The notes beneath the pieces are model-generated. The model made no database searches and was not told the origin of the DNA. It was given only the letters and a program-made list of their open reading frames with translations. This document shows positions 26,183-34,730 of a stretch of 64,000 nt of DNA, one piece after another. Within the stretch, counting starts at the first letter, position 1, and each line of letters begins with the position of its first letter. The translations under genes and the position numbers were made by a program. Origin of the DNA: Aliterella atlantica CENA595 (lineage in GTDB: Bacteria; Cyanobacteriota; Cyanobacteriia; Cyanobacteriales; Chroococcidiopsidaceae); assembly GCF_000952155.1 (NCBI RefSeq), contig NZ_JYON01000020.1, positions 1-64,000 of the forward strand, in the 5' to 3' direction.

Positions 26183-26334
26183 CAGACAAATCCTCTCTTA
26201 CTCGATTGATATAATTTGGCAGGCAAGCTATGCGATCGCAATTTCCTCATCCTTACTATCAAGGCAAGCTTTTCAGATTACTCTACAAAATTTCCATTTT
26301 AGCGAATCAATAGGGATTAATGTACTATCAATTC

Positions 26335-26709
26335 TTAAAACAAACGGGCATCGCTAACCTGGCTAATATGACCTGCTGCGATTTGCCACTGATTCTGACG
26401 CTTCACCCAAACGCGAGTAAAGCGGTAAGTTGCTGAGTATGGCTGCCCGTTGAACTTTCCTGTCAAAACTGCTTTAACAGAAACAACAGCAAGATCGCGA
26501 TAATCGCGGATTTGTTGTTCGTCAAGCTCGATGTTGGTAAACTTTTGCATCCCAGTTCGATGTGCTTCCAAGTCGTCTTGCTTATTGATGACTAAACCTG
26601 TATGCATCGTAAACACTAAATCGTCAGCGATTAATTCATCTAGTGCTTGCACGTCGCTATTAAGCATAGCTTGCCGCAGTTTTTCTTCTAAGATCGCTAT
26701 CTCTGCCAT
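26335..26709 (-). CDS. SnoaL/NTF2-like (DUF4440-type) protein
   Basis: A 124-residue protein with the cone-shaped NTF2-like fold. ELRQ-type first helix, DLVFTMHTG, YRDLAVVSVKAVLTGKFNG and the C-terminal YRFTRVWVKRQNQWQIAAGHISQ are typical of DUF4440-type members, which bind small ligands or act as unassigned isomerases. The start lies four bases after the stop of the upstream acyltransferase, so the two genes are probably co-transcribed. Substrate unknown. Confidence 0.85.
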   Translation of the reverse strand: MAEIAILEEKLRQAMLNSDVQALDELIADDLVFTMHTGLVINKQDDLEAHRTGMQKFTNIELDEQQIRDYRDLAVVSVKAVLTGKFNGQPYSATYRFTRVWVKRQNQWQIAAGHISQVSDARLF

Positions 26710-26713
26710 ATAT

Positions 26714-28036
26714 TTACTTAATCATCTTTTCTAGTGCAGTTTGTAAGTCGCGTGTCAGATCGGTTATAGATTGTTTGGCGCTGCGACGGTTGGCTTGATA
26801 GGTTTCCCAACGTGCGGAAACTGATATAGGTTCGCCTATTGTCATTTGTACCCTTTGCTTACCCAATCGCGGACGCGCAAATGGATTACCGCCTTTGATA
26901 CGTGTCATCATATCCCACAGCAACAAAGTTGTTTCGGCAAAACGTTCTACAGTATGTTTTTTGAGAACGTAATCGCCTGTTACTTCTACGAAACTTTCTA
27001 CTAGGCGCATATGCCACATTCGCAGATTTGCCTCTTCAGCAATGCGATTGGCAAGTCCTCTCTCTAGTGGAGATAGTGCATCTAAGTTCTTGATATCTTC
27101 TCGGTAGATGCGATCCCAGCCTGCTTGTTCTACTCGCCGACAGCGATCGCTTAAACTACCACTAGATGAAATATTAAAATACTGTTCTGCTACTTTGAGG
27201 GCAATATCTAGTAATGCTTGCAGTCGAGTTGTAAATTCTGTAGCTGTAATTTTAGGCATTTGCGGATAGAACTGAGCGTAAAAATCTTCCATCAATTTCA
27301 GCAGATGTTCTCCTAACTGATACAGCCGTCGATAAAGGCTTTCTTCTTGTGGTTCTAAACCGCTATCTGTTTCTAATTGGCTTAAAATCTGCTCCACAGC
27401 TTGCCAAGGTGCTTCAACGTAACTATATTGAATACCAATTGGGACAATAAAAACTTGTTCTGTGCGTCCAGCTTTAAGTAAATCTTCAACGCACCAAAAG
27501 CCTAATTGCGCTACTCCTGGTTCGAGGGAACTAACAATTTCATTGTGACCGTTAGTTGCTCCCTCTGGAGCTACAGCCATAGGCAAGTTACCATTAGCAA
27601 AAAGATTTCTAGCTACTTTCAAACTCATGCGGTCTACCTTACCGCGATGAATGGGAATACCACCTAGGCGCGAATATAACCAGCTTGTTCGTACTCCAGC
27701 CCACAGCGGAATGCCGCGATCGTAGATAAAATGAGAATGCAAGGGGTATTGTAGGGGCATATTCTGCTCTTTGGCAACTTGTGGCAAAATATGGGCAAGT
27801 AAATATGCCATACACAAAGGGTCGTCGGTGCTAGGATGACGAAAAGCAAGCAGAAACCGGATTTTACCTGTTTGAAACTGGTGATAAAGTTCTGCTAAAA
27901 CTTCTACATTGTCCGCTTGAATGTCAGTAATAGCCTTACGCGATTTTAACCATGCAGGCAATACTAATTGAGTAGCCCTTAAAACTAAAGGGTTATAAGC
28001 TGGGGAAATAAATTCTAGGGGTCGCTGGACGTGCAT
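26714..28036 (-). CDS. PlsC-type 1-acylglycerol-3-phosphate acyltransferase
   Basis: A 440-residue phospholipid acyltransferase. The H-x4-D motif is FRHPSTDD near residue 61, the substrate-binding segment GGIPIHRG follows, then VAPEGATNG in the place of the usual FPEGTRS, and VFIVPIGIQYSY. The long helical C-terminal part is typical of a cyanobacterial PlsC group of about 440-460 residues. ATG 28036 (MHVQRPLEF) is preferred to a TTG at 28099. A role in membrane lipid acylation is family knowledge; the acyl acceptor is not proven. It is followed after four bases by the SnoaL-like gene. Confidence 0.88.
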   Translation of the reverse strand: MHVQRPLEFISPAYNPLVLRATQLVLPAWLKSRKAITDIQADNVEVLAELYHQFQTGKIRFLLAFRHPSTDDPLCMAYLLAHILPQVAKEQNMPLQYPLHSHFIYDRGIPLWAGVRTSWLYSRLGGIPIHRGKVDRMSLKVARNLFANGNLPMAVAPEGATNGHNEIVSSLEPGVAQLGFWCVEDLLKAGRTEQVFIVPIGIQYSYVEAPWQAVEQILSQLETDSGLEPQEESLYRRLYQLGEHLLKLMEDFYAQFYPQMPKITATEFTTRLQALLDIALKVAEQYFNISSSGSLSDRCRRVEQAGWDRIYREDIKNLDALSPLERGLANRIAEEANLRMWHMRLVESFVEVTGDYVLKKHTVERFAETTLLLWDMMTRIKGGNPFARPRLGKQRVQMTIGEPISVSARWETYQANRRSAKQSITDLTRDLQTALEKMIK

Positions 28037-28217
28037 CGGCGGTAAAACAATAGCCCTAAAATACAGGGAATAGGCAAATAATTTTGGACTTATAGGCAAA
28101 ATTATCTCTTTATATCTTCTAAAATCCTAATTTCTCAACAAATATTGTCTATTAGATATTATTAACTACTGTCCGCGATCGCACTTTATTAGAGTACGCG
28201 ACTGGTTTAGATATTTT

Positions 28218-28388
28218 TTATCTTTCAAAAGTTGACGCAGGGTTAAGACCAATTATTCGGGCTTTCAGAATTTTTGCTACATCAACTTTAGCGTTGAAGT
28301 CAGCCTGAGTGTTGGCAGGTAGGCGTGTACCTAATAATAGGTTAAGGGCAAACGTCATCGTTACGGCTAATATTAGTTTCTGAAGCAT
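28218..28388 (-). CDS. small secreted or membrane peptide, 56 aa
   Basis: An ATG-started frame with a GGAAGGA ribosome-binding site about 12 bases upstream. The first 20 residues (MLQKLILAVTMTFALNLLLG) form a hydrophobic signal or anchor, followed by TRLPANTQADFNAKVDVAKILKARIIGLNP. This looks like a small exported protein and is not matched to a known family. The stop lies 182 bases from the acyltransferase start, with no other gene between. Confidence 0.5.
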   Translation of the reverse strand: MLQKLILAVTMTFALNLLLGTRLPANTQADFNAKVDVAKILKARIIGLNPASTFER

Positions 28389-29439
28389 CACTTACCTGTC
28401 CTTCCAAAAATCAGCACGTTCGCTTTAACAACCAGTTTTGCAATCAAAAGCTGCAACCACTGCTTTTTCTTATTGTGCTGACTCGATTTGTGAAACAGAT
28501 GTTTTAGCGTTCCAGCATTTTAATTGGCACAATACCATACAATGTTACTTTTTATACATTGCCATAAAAGATTTTTCAGGGAAGACATTTTCTGAAACGG
28601 CAAAAGGGGAGAAAATTCTGGGCTTTTAGCCAAGTAGCGATGCCGACGATTGTAGCAATAGTTTTGTCATAAGAGTCTTCCAGTAGCTAACGTTGGTGAT
28701 TAAGCCACTAGGCAATTTTCCGCGCTTCAATTTCGTTTTGGCGACTACTGAATACCTGCCGTGTTTTACCTATAATATGCAAAGCTCGATATCAATTCCG
28801 CTAGAACTGGCATTCAAAATCTATCTTAAGAGAGAGCGCAGAGCTTGAATTAGCTTATAGCATGACGAGATAACTCAGCCTAGCAGTTTTATCAGACATA
28901 TCGTCTTTCACATAATATTTATTATGGTAAACTCTAAGAATTGGCTGCAAGAAAACCGTCACAGAGATCGGGGAAGCGCATACTTATTTGCACCAATGAG
29001 CGAGTTCAATATTATGGCGGAAGTCGGTGATACTCCTCCATAAAGCTTTAAATTTAATCATAAATACATCAATTACAAGTTTATCCATTCAAGCTGCTTA
29101 CACGCTTGTGAGTAAGGATGTATCTAGAATCAAAGCCAGTCTAGATTAACTGATGGATAAATTAGTTTGCATAGTTCTTTTATATGAAAAATCATAGTAG
29201 TAAAAGCTAGATATAGTTTAACTGCTCTGATAGAGCTTGCTATTAATCGAAAGTCTCCTAAGCTAACTCCAGTGTTTTGATACCAATGTTAGTTGTAGAT
29301 GTACATTTATCCATCTATACAATCTGTTTTTTAGCTTAACTAAACCATTTGGAAATTGCTGCACTAGCAGACTACAGATTGTTAGAGAGGTTACTTTTCC
29401 TACTTCTGTTAAAAAAATTTGCTGAGTAAATTCTTTACA
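28389..29439. other. 1-kb spacer without a clear gene
   Basis: AT-rich and rich in stop codons in all frames. A 39-codon frame at 28924-29043 (MVNSKNWLQENRH...) lacks a ribosome-binding site and may be a remnant. A set of nested inverted repeats lies at 29080-29161. It separates the minus-strand lipid genes from the plus-strand sugar acyltransferase. Confidence 0.5.
29080..29161. repeat. nested inverted repeats with branched fold
   Basis: TTTATCCAT (29080-29088) pairs with ATGGATAAA (29153-29161). Inside, CTTAC (29097-29101) pairs with GTAAG (29112-29116), and ATCTAGA (29122-29128) with TCTAGAT (29140-29146). Together they could fold as a three-way junction. TTTATCCAT recurs at 29306-29314. 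A structured RNA or a small mobile palindrome is possible; chance is not excluded in AT-rich sequence. Confidence 0.4.
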
Positions 29440-30615
29440 ATGAAAATCTCAAAAAACGAATTTAATATTCTGAACTTGACAAATTTCTGTAAAGGTATTG
29501 CCATTGCTTGGGTAGTTTTAGTTCACTATCAAGGTCAGTGGTTTGGTTGGCAAGGAGTTCATATTTTTATAGTTTTAAGTGGTTTTGGTCTCACCTATTC
29601 TTGCTTAAGTCGTAATGAAAATCCCCAAGGGAAAGCTTGGTACTTTAGACGAATTAGAAAATTGTTACCAGTTTACTGGCTTACTGTGCTTTGCTCGCTA
29701 CCATTATTAATTATTCTTCAGATGTTTCAAGGAGAAATCAAACCAAATGTAGTTCAGACATTCTTAGATTTTTTCTTATTAAGAAACTTTTTTGAGCAAT
29801 TCATGAGCGGACCCACTAGCGCGTTTTGGTACGTTCCATTCATTCTCAGTTGCTATTTAGTCTTCCCTTTGCTGTATAGTTTCCTAAGAAAGTGTTCTAC
29901 TATTTGGGATTACCTGCTTTTTCTTTCAGCAGTGTCAATAATTGAGTTTGTTTATCGTGCGTTGGCAATTTACTGGTTAGACGGTTTGCCAATTATTTAT
30001 AGTCATAGTCAATTTTTCGGACTATTTCCCGATCCAGTTGCACCATTAGACCGCCACCCCGACCAAATTTTTGGTCTGTTCCAACGACGCGCTCCCTTTG
30101 GTTTTTTTCCCTCAAGGATTGCTGAATTTACATTAGGTGCACTTGCTGCAGTTGCGCTCATACGTGACAATCATAAGGTAAATCAAACTCTGCTCAATCG
30201 CTACACAGGATTAGTAGGAATGCTGATCTGGATAGTAGGGCAAGTTCTCTTATGTGTTGGGCTATGGGGATGGATTTTTGCAGACTTTGTAATTTCTCTA
30301 GGTTCGATCTTATGGATACTGTATTTGGCATACTTTTGTCAAAAATTTATCTCTAATGTGTTTAAGTGGGTAACTTTACTTGGTGTTTGGTCCTACTACA
30401 TATATCTAACTCACGAGCCATTTATTCGCGCCCTCCGGAGAATTGTACTTAAATTATTTTCTGAGGGCATAAACTTATCAACTGGCACTGCTAGCGTGCT
30501 AATTTTCGGTCTGACTATTGCTTTAGTTTACGTAGCGAGTTGGCTAATCCAGAAATTTGACCGTTCCAAGATTCCAGACCAGGTCGTACACAAAATGAGT
30601 AGGCTTCTCGATTAA
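29440..30615 (+). CDS. acyltransferase 3 family membrane protein
   Basis: A polytopic membrane protein of about 391 residues with roughly ten hydrophobic segments. The family-defining early histidine is in VLVHYQGQWFGWQGVHIFIVLSGFGLTY, followed by the RRIRKLLPVYW arginine-rich loop; both are classic for OafA/YrhL-type enzymes that O-acetylate or otherwise acylate polysaccharides. ATG 29440 (MKISKNE) is preferred over a TTG at 29419. It stands alone; the substrate is inferred to be cell-surface or exported glycan. Confidence 0.9.
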   Translation: MKISKNEFNILNLTNFCKGIAIAWVVLVHYQGQWFGWQGVHIFIVLSGFGLTYSCLSRNENPQGKAWYFRRIRKLLPVYWLTVLCSLPLLIILQMFQGEIKPNVVQTFLDFFLLRNFFEQFMSGPTSAFWYVPFILSCYLVFPLLYSFLRKCSTIWDYLLFLSAVSIIEFVYRALAIYWLDGLPIIYSHSQFFGLFPDPVAPLDRHPDQIFGLFQRRAPFGFFPSRIAEFTLGALAAVALIRDNHKVNQTLLNRYTGLVGMLIWIVGQVLLCVGLWGWIFADFVISLGSILWILYLAYFCQKFISNVFKWVTLLGVWSYYIYLTHEPFIRALRRIVLKLFSEGINLSTGTASVLIFGLTIALVYVASWLIQKFDRSKIPDQVVHKMSRLLD

Positions 30616-30664
30616 AGCATTCCCGCGAGCTAGACAATGAGAAAACTTCAATAGTGGTTGACTC

Positions 30665-30802
30665 CCCCTCGGACGAGTTGATGTATTTCTACCCAAACTA
30701 TATGAAAAGCTAGGATTTAAACAACCTGCTAGTAGAGATGAAGAAAGAGCGGTAGTCCTACAAAAGTTGGTGGACTTTAAGAACGAGACTCTTCTGGGAT
30801 AA
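30665..30802 (+). pseudogene. C-terminal fragment, possibly of a GNAT acetyltransferase
   Basis: An open stretch reads RVDVFLPKLYEKLGFKQPAS followed by a helical EERAVVLQKLVDFK tail. LYEKLGF is typical of the last strand of GNAT N-acetyltransferases. There is no start codon or N-terminal part, and it runs into the 3' end of the protease gene. A decayed gene end is the best reading. Confidence 0.35.
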
Positions 30803-31820
30803 TATCTAACACTAGCTTTTCGTTGTGCCGAATTATAGTTAGTTGCGATCGCACTTTGACTTGTTCGTGAGTAAGTAGTTTATGCAAATCGTCGATACTG
30901 GCGATTGGTTGATTGTTCATCCCTACAATCACATCGCCTTCAACTACTCCTGCTGTTTGGGCTGGACTATTGTGTTCGCAAGAAATTACCAATACGCCGC
31001 TTTCTACTGACAGTTCGTGAAATAGCACTACGCGGCGAGGTAAGGGGACGTTTTGCCCGCCAATTCCGATATAACCGCGCTGGATTTTGCCATCTTTAAT
31101 TAATGGAGTGAGGATTGTTTTGGCTGTATTAATTGGTACAGCAAAGCAAATACCTTGTGCAGACATAATTACGGCTGTATTGATGCCAATAACTTCGCCG
31201 TGAGATGTCACCAAAGGACCCCCAGAATTACCAGGATTGAGGGCTGCATCTGTTTGGATGATATTATCAATTAGCCTACCAGACCTAGCCCGAAAAGAGC
31301 GTCCTAACGCGCTAACAACGCCTGTAGTCACGGTAGTTTGGAAGCCGTAGGGGTTGCCAATGGCGATCGCTAGTTGTCCAGCTTTGAGCAATTGGGAATC
31401 ACCTAACTGTGCTGCTACTAAGTTTGGGGCGTGGATTCTAATTACTGCTATATCTGTTTCTGGATCGTCTCCTACCATTTCGGCGGCAAAATGGCGACCG
31501 TCAGATAATGTTACTTCTAGCCCTGTTGCATTGTGGACGACATGGCTATTGGTAAGAATGTAGCCATCAGTAGTAAAAATAAAGCCTGAGCCGTTTCCGC
31601 GTACTTCTTGAGCAAAAGCTTGGTTGTTGCGCCTTCTACCTCTTAGCTGCCTTTGCACGTCGATATTTACTACTGCTGGGCTGACTTTTTCGACAACGCT
31701 AATTACAGCTTGGGAATAAGCGTCAAGTAACTTTTCGTCAGCAGTAGTAACGGTGTTTATCGGGGTTGGTGTCCCCTCATCGTAGCGATCGTTAGATACC
31801 AGTTGCAGATTGTAAGTCAT
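30777..31820 (-). CDS. DegP/HtrA-type serine protease without signal peptide
   Basis: A 347-residue trypsin-like protease with one PDZ domain. The catalytic triad is His in TNSHVVHNA, Asp in DPETDIAVIRI and Ser in NPGNSGGPL. The PDZ domain follows (RGYIGIGGQ...SGVLVISCEHNSPAQTAGVVEGDVIVGMNNQPI). The start at 31820 (MTYNLQL) has an AGGAG ribosome-binding site; longer frames add nothing recognisable. Unlike the usual cyanobacterial HhoA, HhoB and HtrA it has no N-terminal membrane or signal segment, so it is probably cytoplasmic. It diverges from the HxlR regulator about 100 bases away. Confidence 0.93.
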   Translation of the reverse strand: MTYNLQLVSNDRYDEGTPTPINTVTTADEKLLDAYSQAVISVVEKVSPAVVNIDVQRQLRGRRRNNQAFAQEVRGNGSGFIFTTDGYILTNSHVVHNATGLEVTLSDGRHFAAEMVGDDPETDIAVIRIHAPNLVAAQLGDSQLLKAGQLAIAIGNPYGFQTTVTTGVVSALGRSFRARSGRLIDNIIQTDAALNPGNSGGPLVTSHGEVIGINTAVIMSAQGICFAVPINTAKTILTPLIKDGKIQRGYIGIGGQNVPLPRRVVLFHELSVESGVLVISCEHNSPAQTAGVVEGDVIVGMNNQPIASIDDLHKLLTHEQVKVRSQLTIIRHNEKLVLDIIPEESRS

Positions 31821-31923
31821 AGCTGCTCCTGCTTTCATATAGAGGGGTAAATGTATTTTTTTGATTCTGTCAATAATGCCCGCTTTTTGCCAAGAAGGCA
31901 CTCAAAAGTGCTATACATACTTT

Positions 31924-32298
31924 ATGGTGCGTAACTACCCAGAAATTAGTGTATGCAATGCCCAATGTCCGTCGCGGCAAGTTTTAGACTTGATTGCGGA
32001 TAAGTGGACGGCGATCGTTATTTATTGTCTATCAAAAGGTACGAAGCGTTACAGTGAATTGCAAAGAGAAATTGGCGGTATATCGCAGAAAATGCTCACG
32101 CAAACTTTGCGTAGTTTAGAACGCGATGGAATTGTTAGTCGCATGGTTTACCCTGTTGTTCCGCCAATGGTTGAGTATTCGTTAACGCCATTAGGTGAAA
32201 CGCTAATTGAACCGTTGTGTCAGCTTTGCAAGTGGGCTGAAACCCATATTCCTGAAGTAGAAGCAGCCCGTAATAGATACGATCGCAAACTGCTGTAA
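31924..32298 (+). CDS. HxlR-family transcriptional regulator
   Basis: A 124-residue winged-helix regulator. The HxlR pattern is complete: CPSRQVLDLIADKWTAIVIYCLSKGTKRYSEL, then GISQKMLTQTLRSLERDGIVSR and VEYSLTPLGETL. Cysteines near the start (CNAQCP) can act as redox or electrophile sensors in this family. ATG 31924 gives the normal length; a longer frame begins at 31861. It lies between the divergent protease and the DUF1772 gene and may control either; that is inference. Confidence 0.92.
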   Translation: MVRNYPEISVCNAQCPSRQVLDLIADKWTAIVIYCLSKGTKRYSELQREIGGISQKMLTQTLRSLERDGIVSRMVYPVVPPMVEYSLTPLGETLIEPLCQLCKWAETHIPEVEAARNRYDRKLL

Positions 32299-32359
32299 TC
32301 GTAATGGCTAATATCATAAACCCGTGTTAGATTTGATACTACAATAGTTGCAATGCAAG

Positions 32360-32463
32360 GCTGAAGAATTAGAGCAGATAGCTGAGAAAATCGATCGCAT
32401 TTAAGTAAATGGCAACTTGGATAGCATTTTGACAGAGTTAATTCGGATTAATTGTCAATCGTA
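32360..32463 (+). pseudogene. C-terminal remnant resembling an SPFH/stomatin protein, copy 1
   Basis: One frame reads AEELEQIAEKIDRI and stops; a shifted frame continues VNGNLDSILTELIRINCQS. The copy at 35326-35480 has the same two blocks with the same frameshift. The motif resembles the end of stomatin/SPFH proteins (LKELE..E.IAEKI). It is non-functional as it stands. Confidence 0.5.
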
Positions 32464-32481
32464 GTGCGATCGCAAATCTTG

Positions 32482-32509
32482 TAGAGTGCATTGTCCGCAA
32501 CGCACCCTA
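32482..32509. repeat. GGGTGCGTTG hairpin, diverged copy
   Basis: TAGAGTGCATTG and CAACGCACCCTA pair around TCCG with two mismatches. It follows the SPFH-like remnant and precedes the end of the DUF1772 gene, for which it might also serve as a terminator. Confidence 0.65.
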
Positions 32510-32521
32510 AAGATGTTAAAT

Positions 32522-32998
32522 TCAGTAGAGCGCAAGCGAAAATAATGCAGCAGCAGCGAGCGACGATCCTGTGCGGACGTGGTTCCAAAACGTCCAATTT
32601 GTCAAGTATCTCGCCCATAAGTTTGCACCTTCTGAACTTTCCGGTTTGACAACCGCTAAAGCATCATTGAGAGGCACGTTAAATGCGATCGTTACTACAA
32701 TAGAACCGACTAAATAGAGTAAAGCGCCAACAAATAAGTAGATGGAAGCTGGCTGCTGCCACTTTAAAATTGAGGAGACAGCTAGAACTAAACAAGCTGC
32801 TCCTGTACCAAATAAAGCAAGCATAAATAATGGCGAGATTGCTGTGATATTGATAGACTGCATCGCTGCAATTCCCTGACTTGGTTGCAGCCTAGCAAGG
32901 GCATTCATTACAAAAGTTGAGAAGGCAAAGAAAACCCCTGCAACTAATCCGCAACCTAAAGCAGCTAAAAGAGTTAAAGGACGTAAGTTGTCAACCAT
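32522..32998 (-). CDS. DUF1772 (anthrone oxygenase-like) membrane protein
   Basis: A 158-residue protein with four hydrophobic segments. The N-terminal GLVAGVFFAFSTFVMNALARL segment and the C-terminal W..YLTNWTFWNHVRT motif are characteristic of DUF1772 membrane proteins related to fungal anthrone oxygenases. ATG 32998 has a TGAGG site upstream, better than a TTG at 33007. The AraC regulator at 33242 is divergent and is a candidate controller. Function in bacteria is not established. Confidence 0.85.
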   Translation of the reverse strand: MVDNLRPLTLLAALGCGLVAGVFFAFSTFVMNALARLQPSQGIAAMQSINITAISPLFMLALFGTGAACLVLAVSSILKWQQPASIYLFVGALLYLVGSIVVTIAFNVPLNDALAVVKPESSEGANLWARYLTNWTFWNHVRTGSSLAAAALFSLALY

Positions 32999-33241
32999 GA
33001 CTATCAAGCCTCAGATAAATTACTGCTCAACTTGCCTCGCGAGTCGTGCGGCGAGAATGGAATCTTTTCGCGCGTGGGCTTGCCTCGATGTGTAATAAAT
33101 GTGTCATATTTACTTTGGATGCATTACCCTTTCAGCTTAGGCAGACATCTCCTCCTTAGCTATCTAATTCTTGTAGCACTATCACAATCTTGCGAGCTAT
33201 TTGTCACATAAGTTTTCCACAGCCAATACAATCAAAGTAAG

Positions 33242-34126
33242 ATGAATTGGGTTTGTGTAATGACTGCTGCTACCCATCTGCCTGAAGCAGACTGCTTGCC
33301 TCTCTTATCTAGCCAAAACCAGGGCTGGGAAAACATTGTGGTAGAGCAATTTCAACATCCATCAGGAGAAGGTAGGACGCATTATCGCGACGAACACGCA
33401 ATTTGCTTATCGCTTGCACCTCGCCCCGTACAATTTTTACAGATTAAGGGCGGCAAAACGCACGCTAGTCTGTATGGTAAAAGTGACATTTCAATTACCC
33501 CTGCCGAGATGCCATGTTTTGCTCGCTGGGAGGGAGAAGATTGCTATATGCAGATTCGGATTGCCTCGCAGTTCCTTGAGAACGTAGCTAAAGAAGCCTT
33601 AAAGAAAAGTCCTAATAGGCTGGAATTAGTGCCTGAGTTTCGACTTCGCGATCGCCAACTTGAAGCGATTGGCTTGATGCTACTGGCTGAACTGCAACAG
33701 GAAAATTTTAGCAGCATCTACGTTGATTCGCTCTCCAATATTCTCGCTATTCATTTACTGCGGCAATATGCCAGCAATAAACCTCAATTACAAATCTACG
33801 AAGGTGGATTGCCGCAACATCAACTACTGCAAGTTTTAGAGTATATAGACGAGCATTTACACCAAGAAATTAAGCTGGCAGATTTAGCAGCGTTGTTAGA
33901 CATGAGTCAATTCCACTTCAGCCATCTGTTCAAGCAAAGAGTAAATATTGCTCCCTATCAGTATTTACTCCAGCAACGCATAGAACGAGCCAAGCAGTTG
34001 TTGAAACAGCGCGATCGCTCCATTATAGATATTGCCTTAGAGTGTAGATTTAACAGCCACAGCCACTTAAGCAAACAGTTTCGCCAACTTACAGGCATGA
34101 CTCCAACAGCTTATAGAGCAACTTAG
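33242..34126 (+). CDS. AraC-family transcriptional regulator
   Basis: A 294-residue regulator whose last 100 residues hold the paired helix-turn-helix of AraC/XylS proteins (KLADLAALLDMSQFHFSHLFKQRVNIAPYQYLLQQRIERAKQLL and SIIDIALECRFNSHSHLSKQFRQLTGMTPTAYR). The N-terminal part is a divergent sensor. ATG 33260 is an alternative start. It is divergent from the DUF1772 gene and upstream of the VOC and GNAT genes. After its TAG stop the frame stays open for 47 more codons (34127-34270). Confidence 0.92.
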   Translation: MNWVCVMTAATHLPEADCLPLLSSQNQGWENIVVEQFQHPSGEGRTHYRDEHAICLSLAPRPVQFLQIKGGKTHASLYGKSDISITPAEMPCFARWEGEDCYMQIRIASQFLENVAKEALKKSPNRLELVPEFRLRDRQLEAIGLMLLAELQQENFSSIYVDSLSNILAIHLLRQYASNKPQLQIYEGGLPQHQLLQVLEYIDEHLHQEIKLADLAALLDMSQFHFSHLFKQRVNIAPYQYLLQQRIERAKQLLKQRDRSIIDIALECRFNSHSHLSKQFRQLTGMTPTAYRAT

Positions 34127-34270
34127 CTGCAAGAACTACTTAAACAAGTTGAGGCTTGGATAGATTTAATCGAGGCAACTGGACGAACGCCAGAGAGCTT
34201 AGGTATGTCTGACCATGTTCTCTACACTGGCAACAAGAAAGGTGATGTGCCACAATCAAAGACCGCATGA
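34127..34270 (+). pseudogene. open frame in phase behind the AraC stop codon
   Basis: Directly after TAG the same frame codes 47 residues, LQELLKQVEAWIDLIEATG followed by RTPESLGMSDHVLYTG, before TGA. The composition is protein-like and unlike random sequence. It is probably the 3' end of a lost gene joined to the AraC gene; there is no independent start with a ribosome-binding site. Confidence 0.4.
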
Positions 34271-34285
34271 ATGGAGAGGGAAACC

Positions 34286-34696
34286 ATGCAAATTACCGCT
34301 TCAGCAATCTCACTTAACGTCGATGATGTTAGGGCATCGGCTACATTCATCAAACAACATTTTGGTTTCCAAGAAGAGATGTCAGCCGACGGTTTTGCGT
34401 CACTCTCAAGGCAAGATGCTGGGTTTAATTTGATTTTCCTGCAAACTGGACTAGAAAGCTTCAAGCCCAGCAATATGCGCGGACATCGAGCGGATGGTCT
34501 GCTGGTTGTTTTTGTAGTAGACAATATCGATCGCGAATACGCACGATTGCAAGCCGAAGGCGTACAGATTACGACGGCGATTGAGACTGAACCTTGGGGC
34601 GAGAGGTTCTTTCAAGTTACCGATCCAAACGGTGTTGTGCTGCAACTCGTTCAGTGGATGACAGATTCAGCCGCATATGTCGATGCAAGTGAATAG
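34286..34696 (+). CDS. VOC/glyoxalase-bleomycin resistance family protein
   Basis: A 136-residue vicinal-oxygen-chelate protein: first-strand SAISLNVDDVRASATFIKQHFGF, a central DGLLVVFVVDNIDREYARLQAEGV repeat and GERFFQVTDPNGVVLQLVQW with the usual metal-ligand Glu/Gln region. These two beta-alpha-beta-beta-beta units form one half of the dimer. The start at 34286 has GAGAGGG upstream. Members isomerise, hydrolyse or sequester small toxic molecules; no substrate can be named. The GNAT gene follows after 34 bases, probably co-transcribed. Confidence 0.9.
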   Translation: MQITASAISLNVDDVRASATFIKQHFGFQEEMSADGFASLSRQDAGFNLIFLQTGLESFKPSNMRGHRADGLLVVFVVDNIDREYARLQAEGVQITTAIETEPWGERFFQVTDPNGVVLQLVQWMTDSAAYVDASE

Positions 34697-34730
34697 AGCG
34701 ATCGCAACTAAGAAAGGAAGTTGTCAAATT

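Noticed and set aside
28438..28629. 63-codon plus-strand frame
   Set aside because: No ribosome-binding site, no family, and composition like the surrounding AT-rich spacer.
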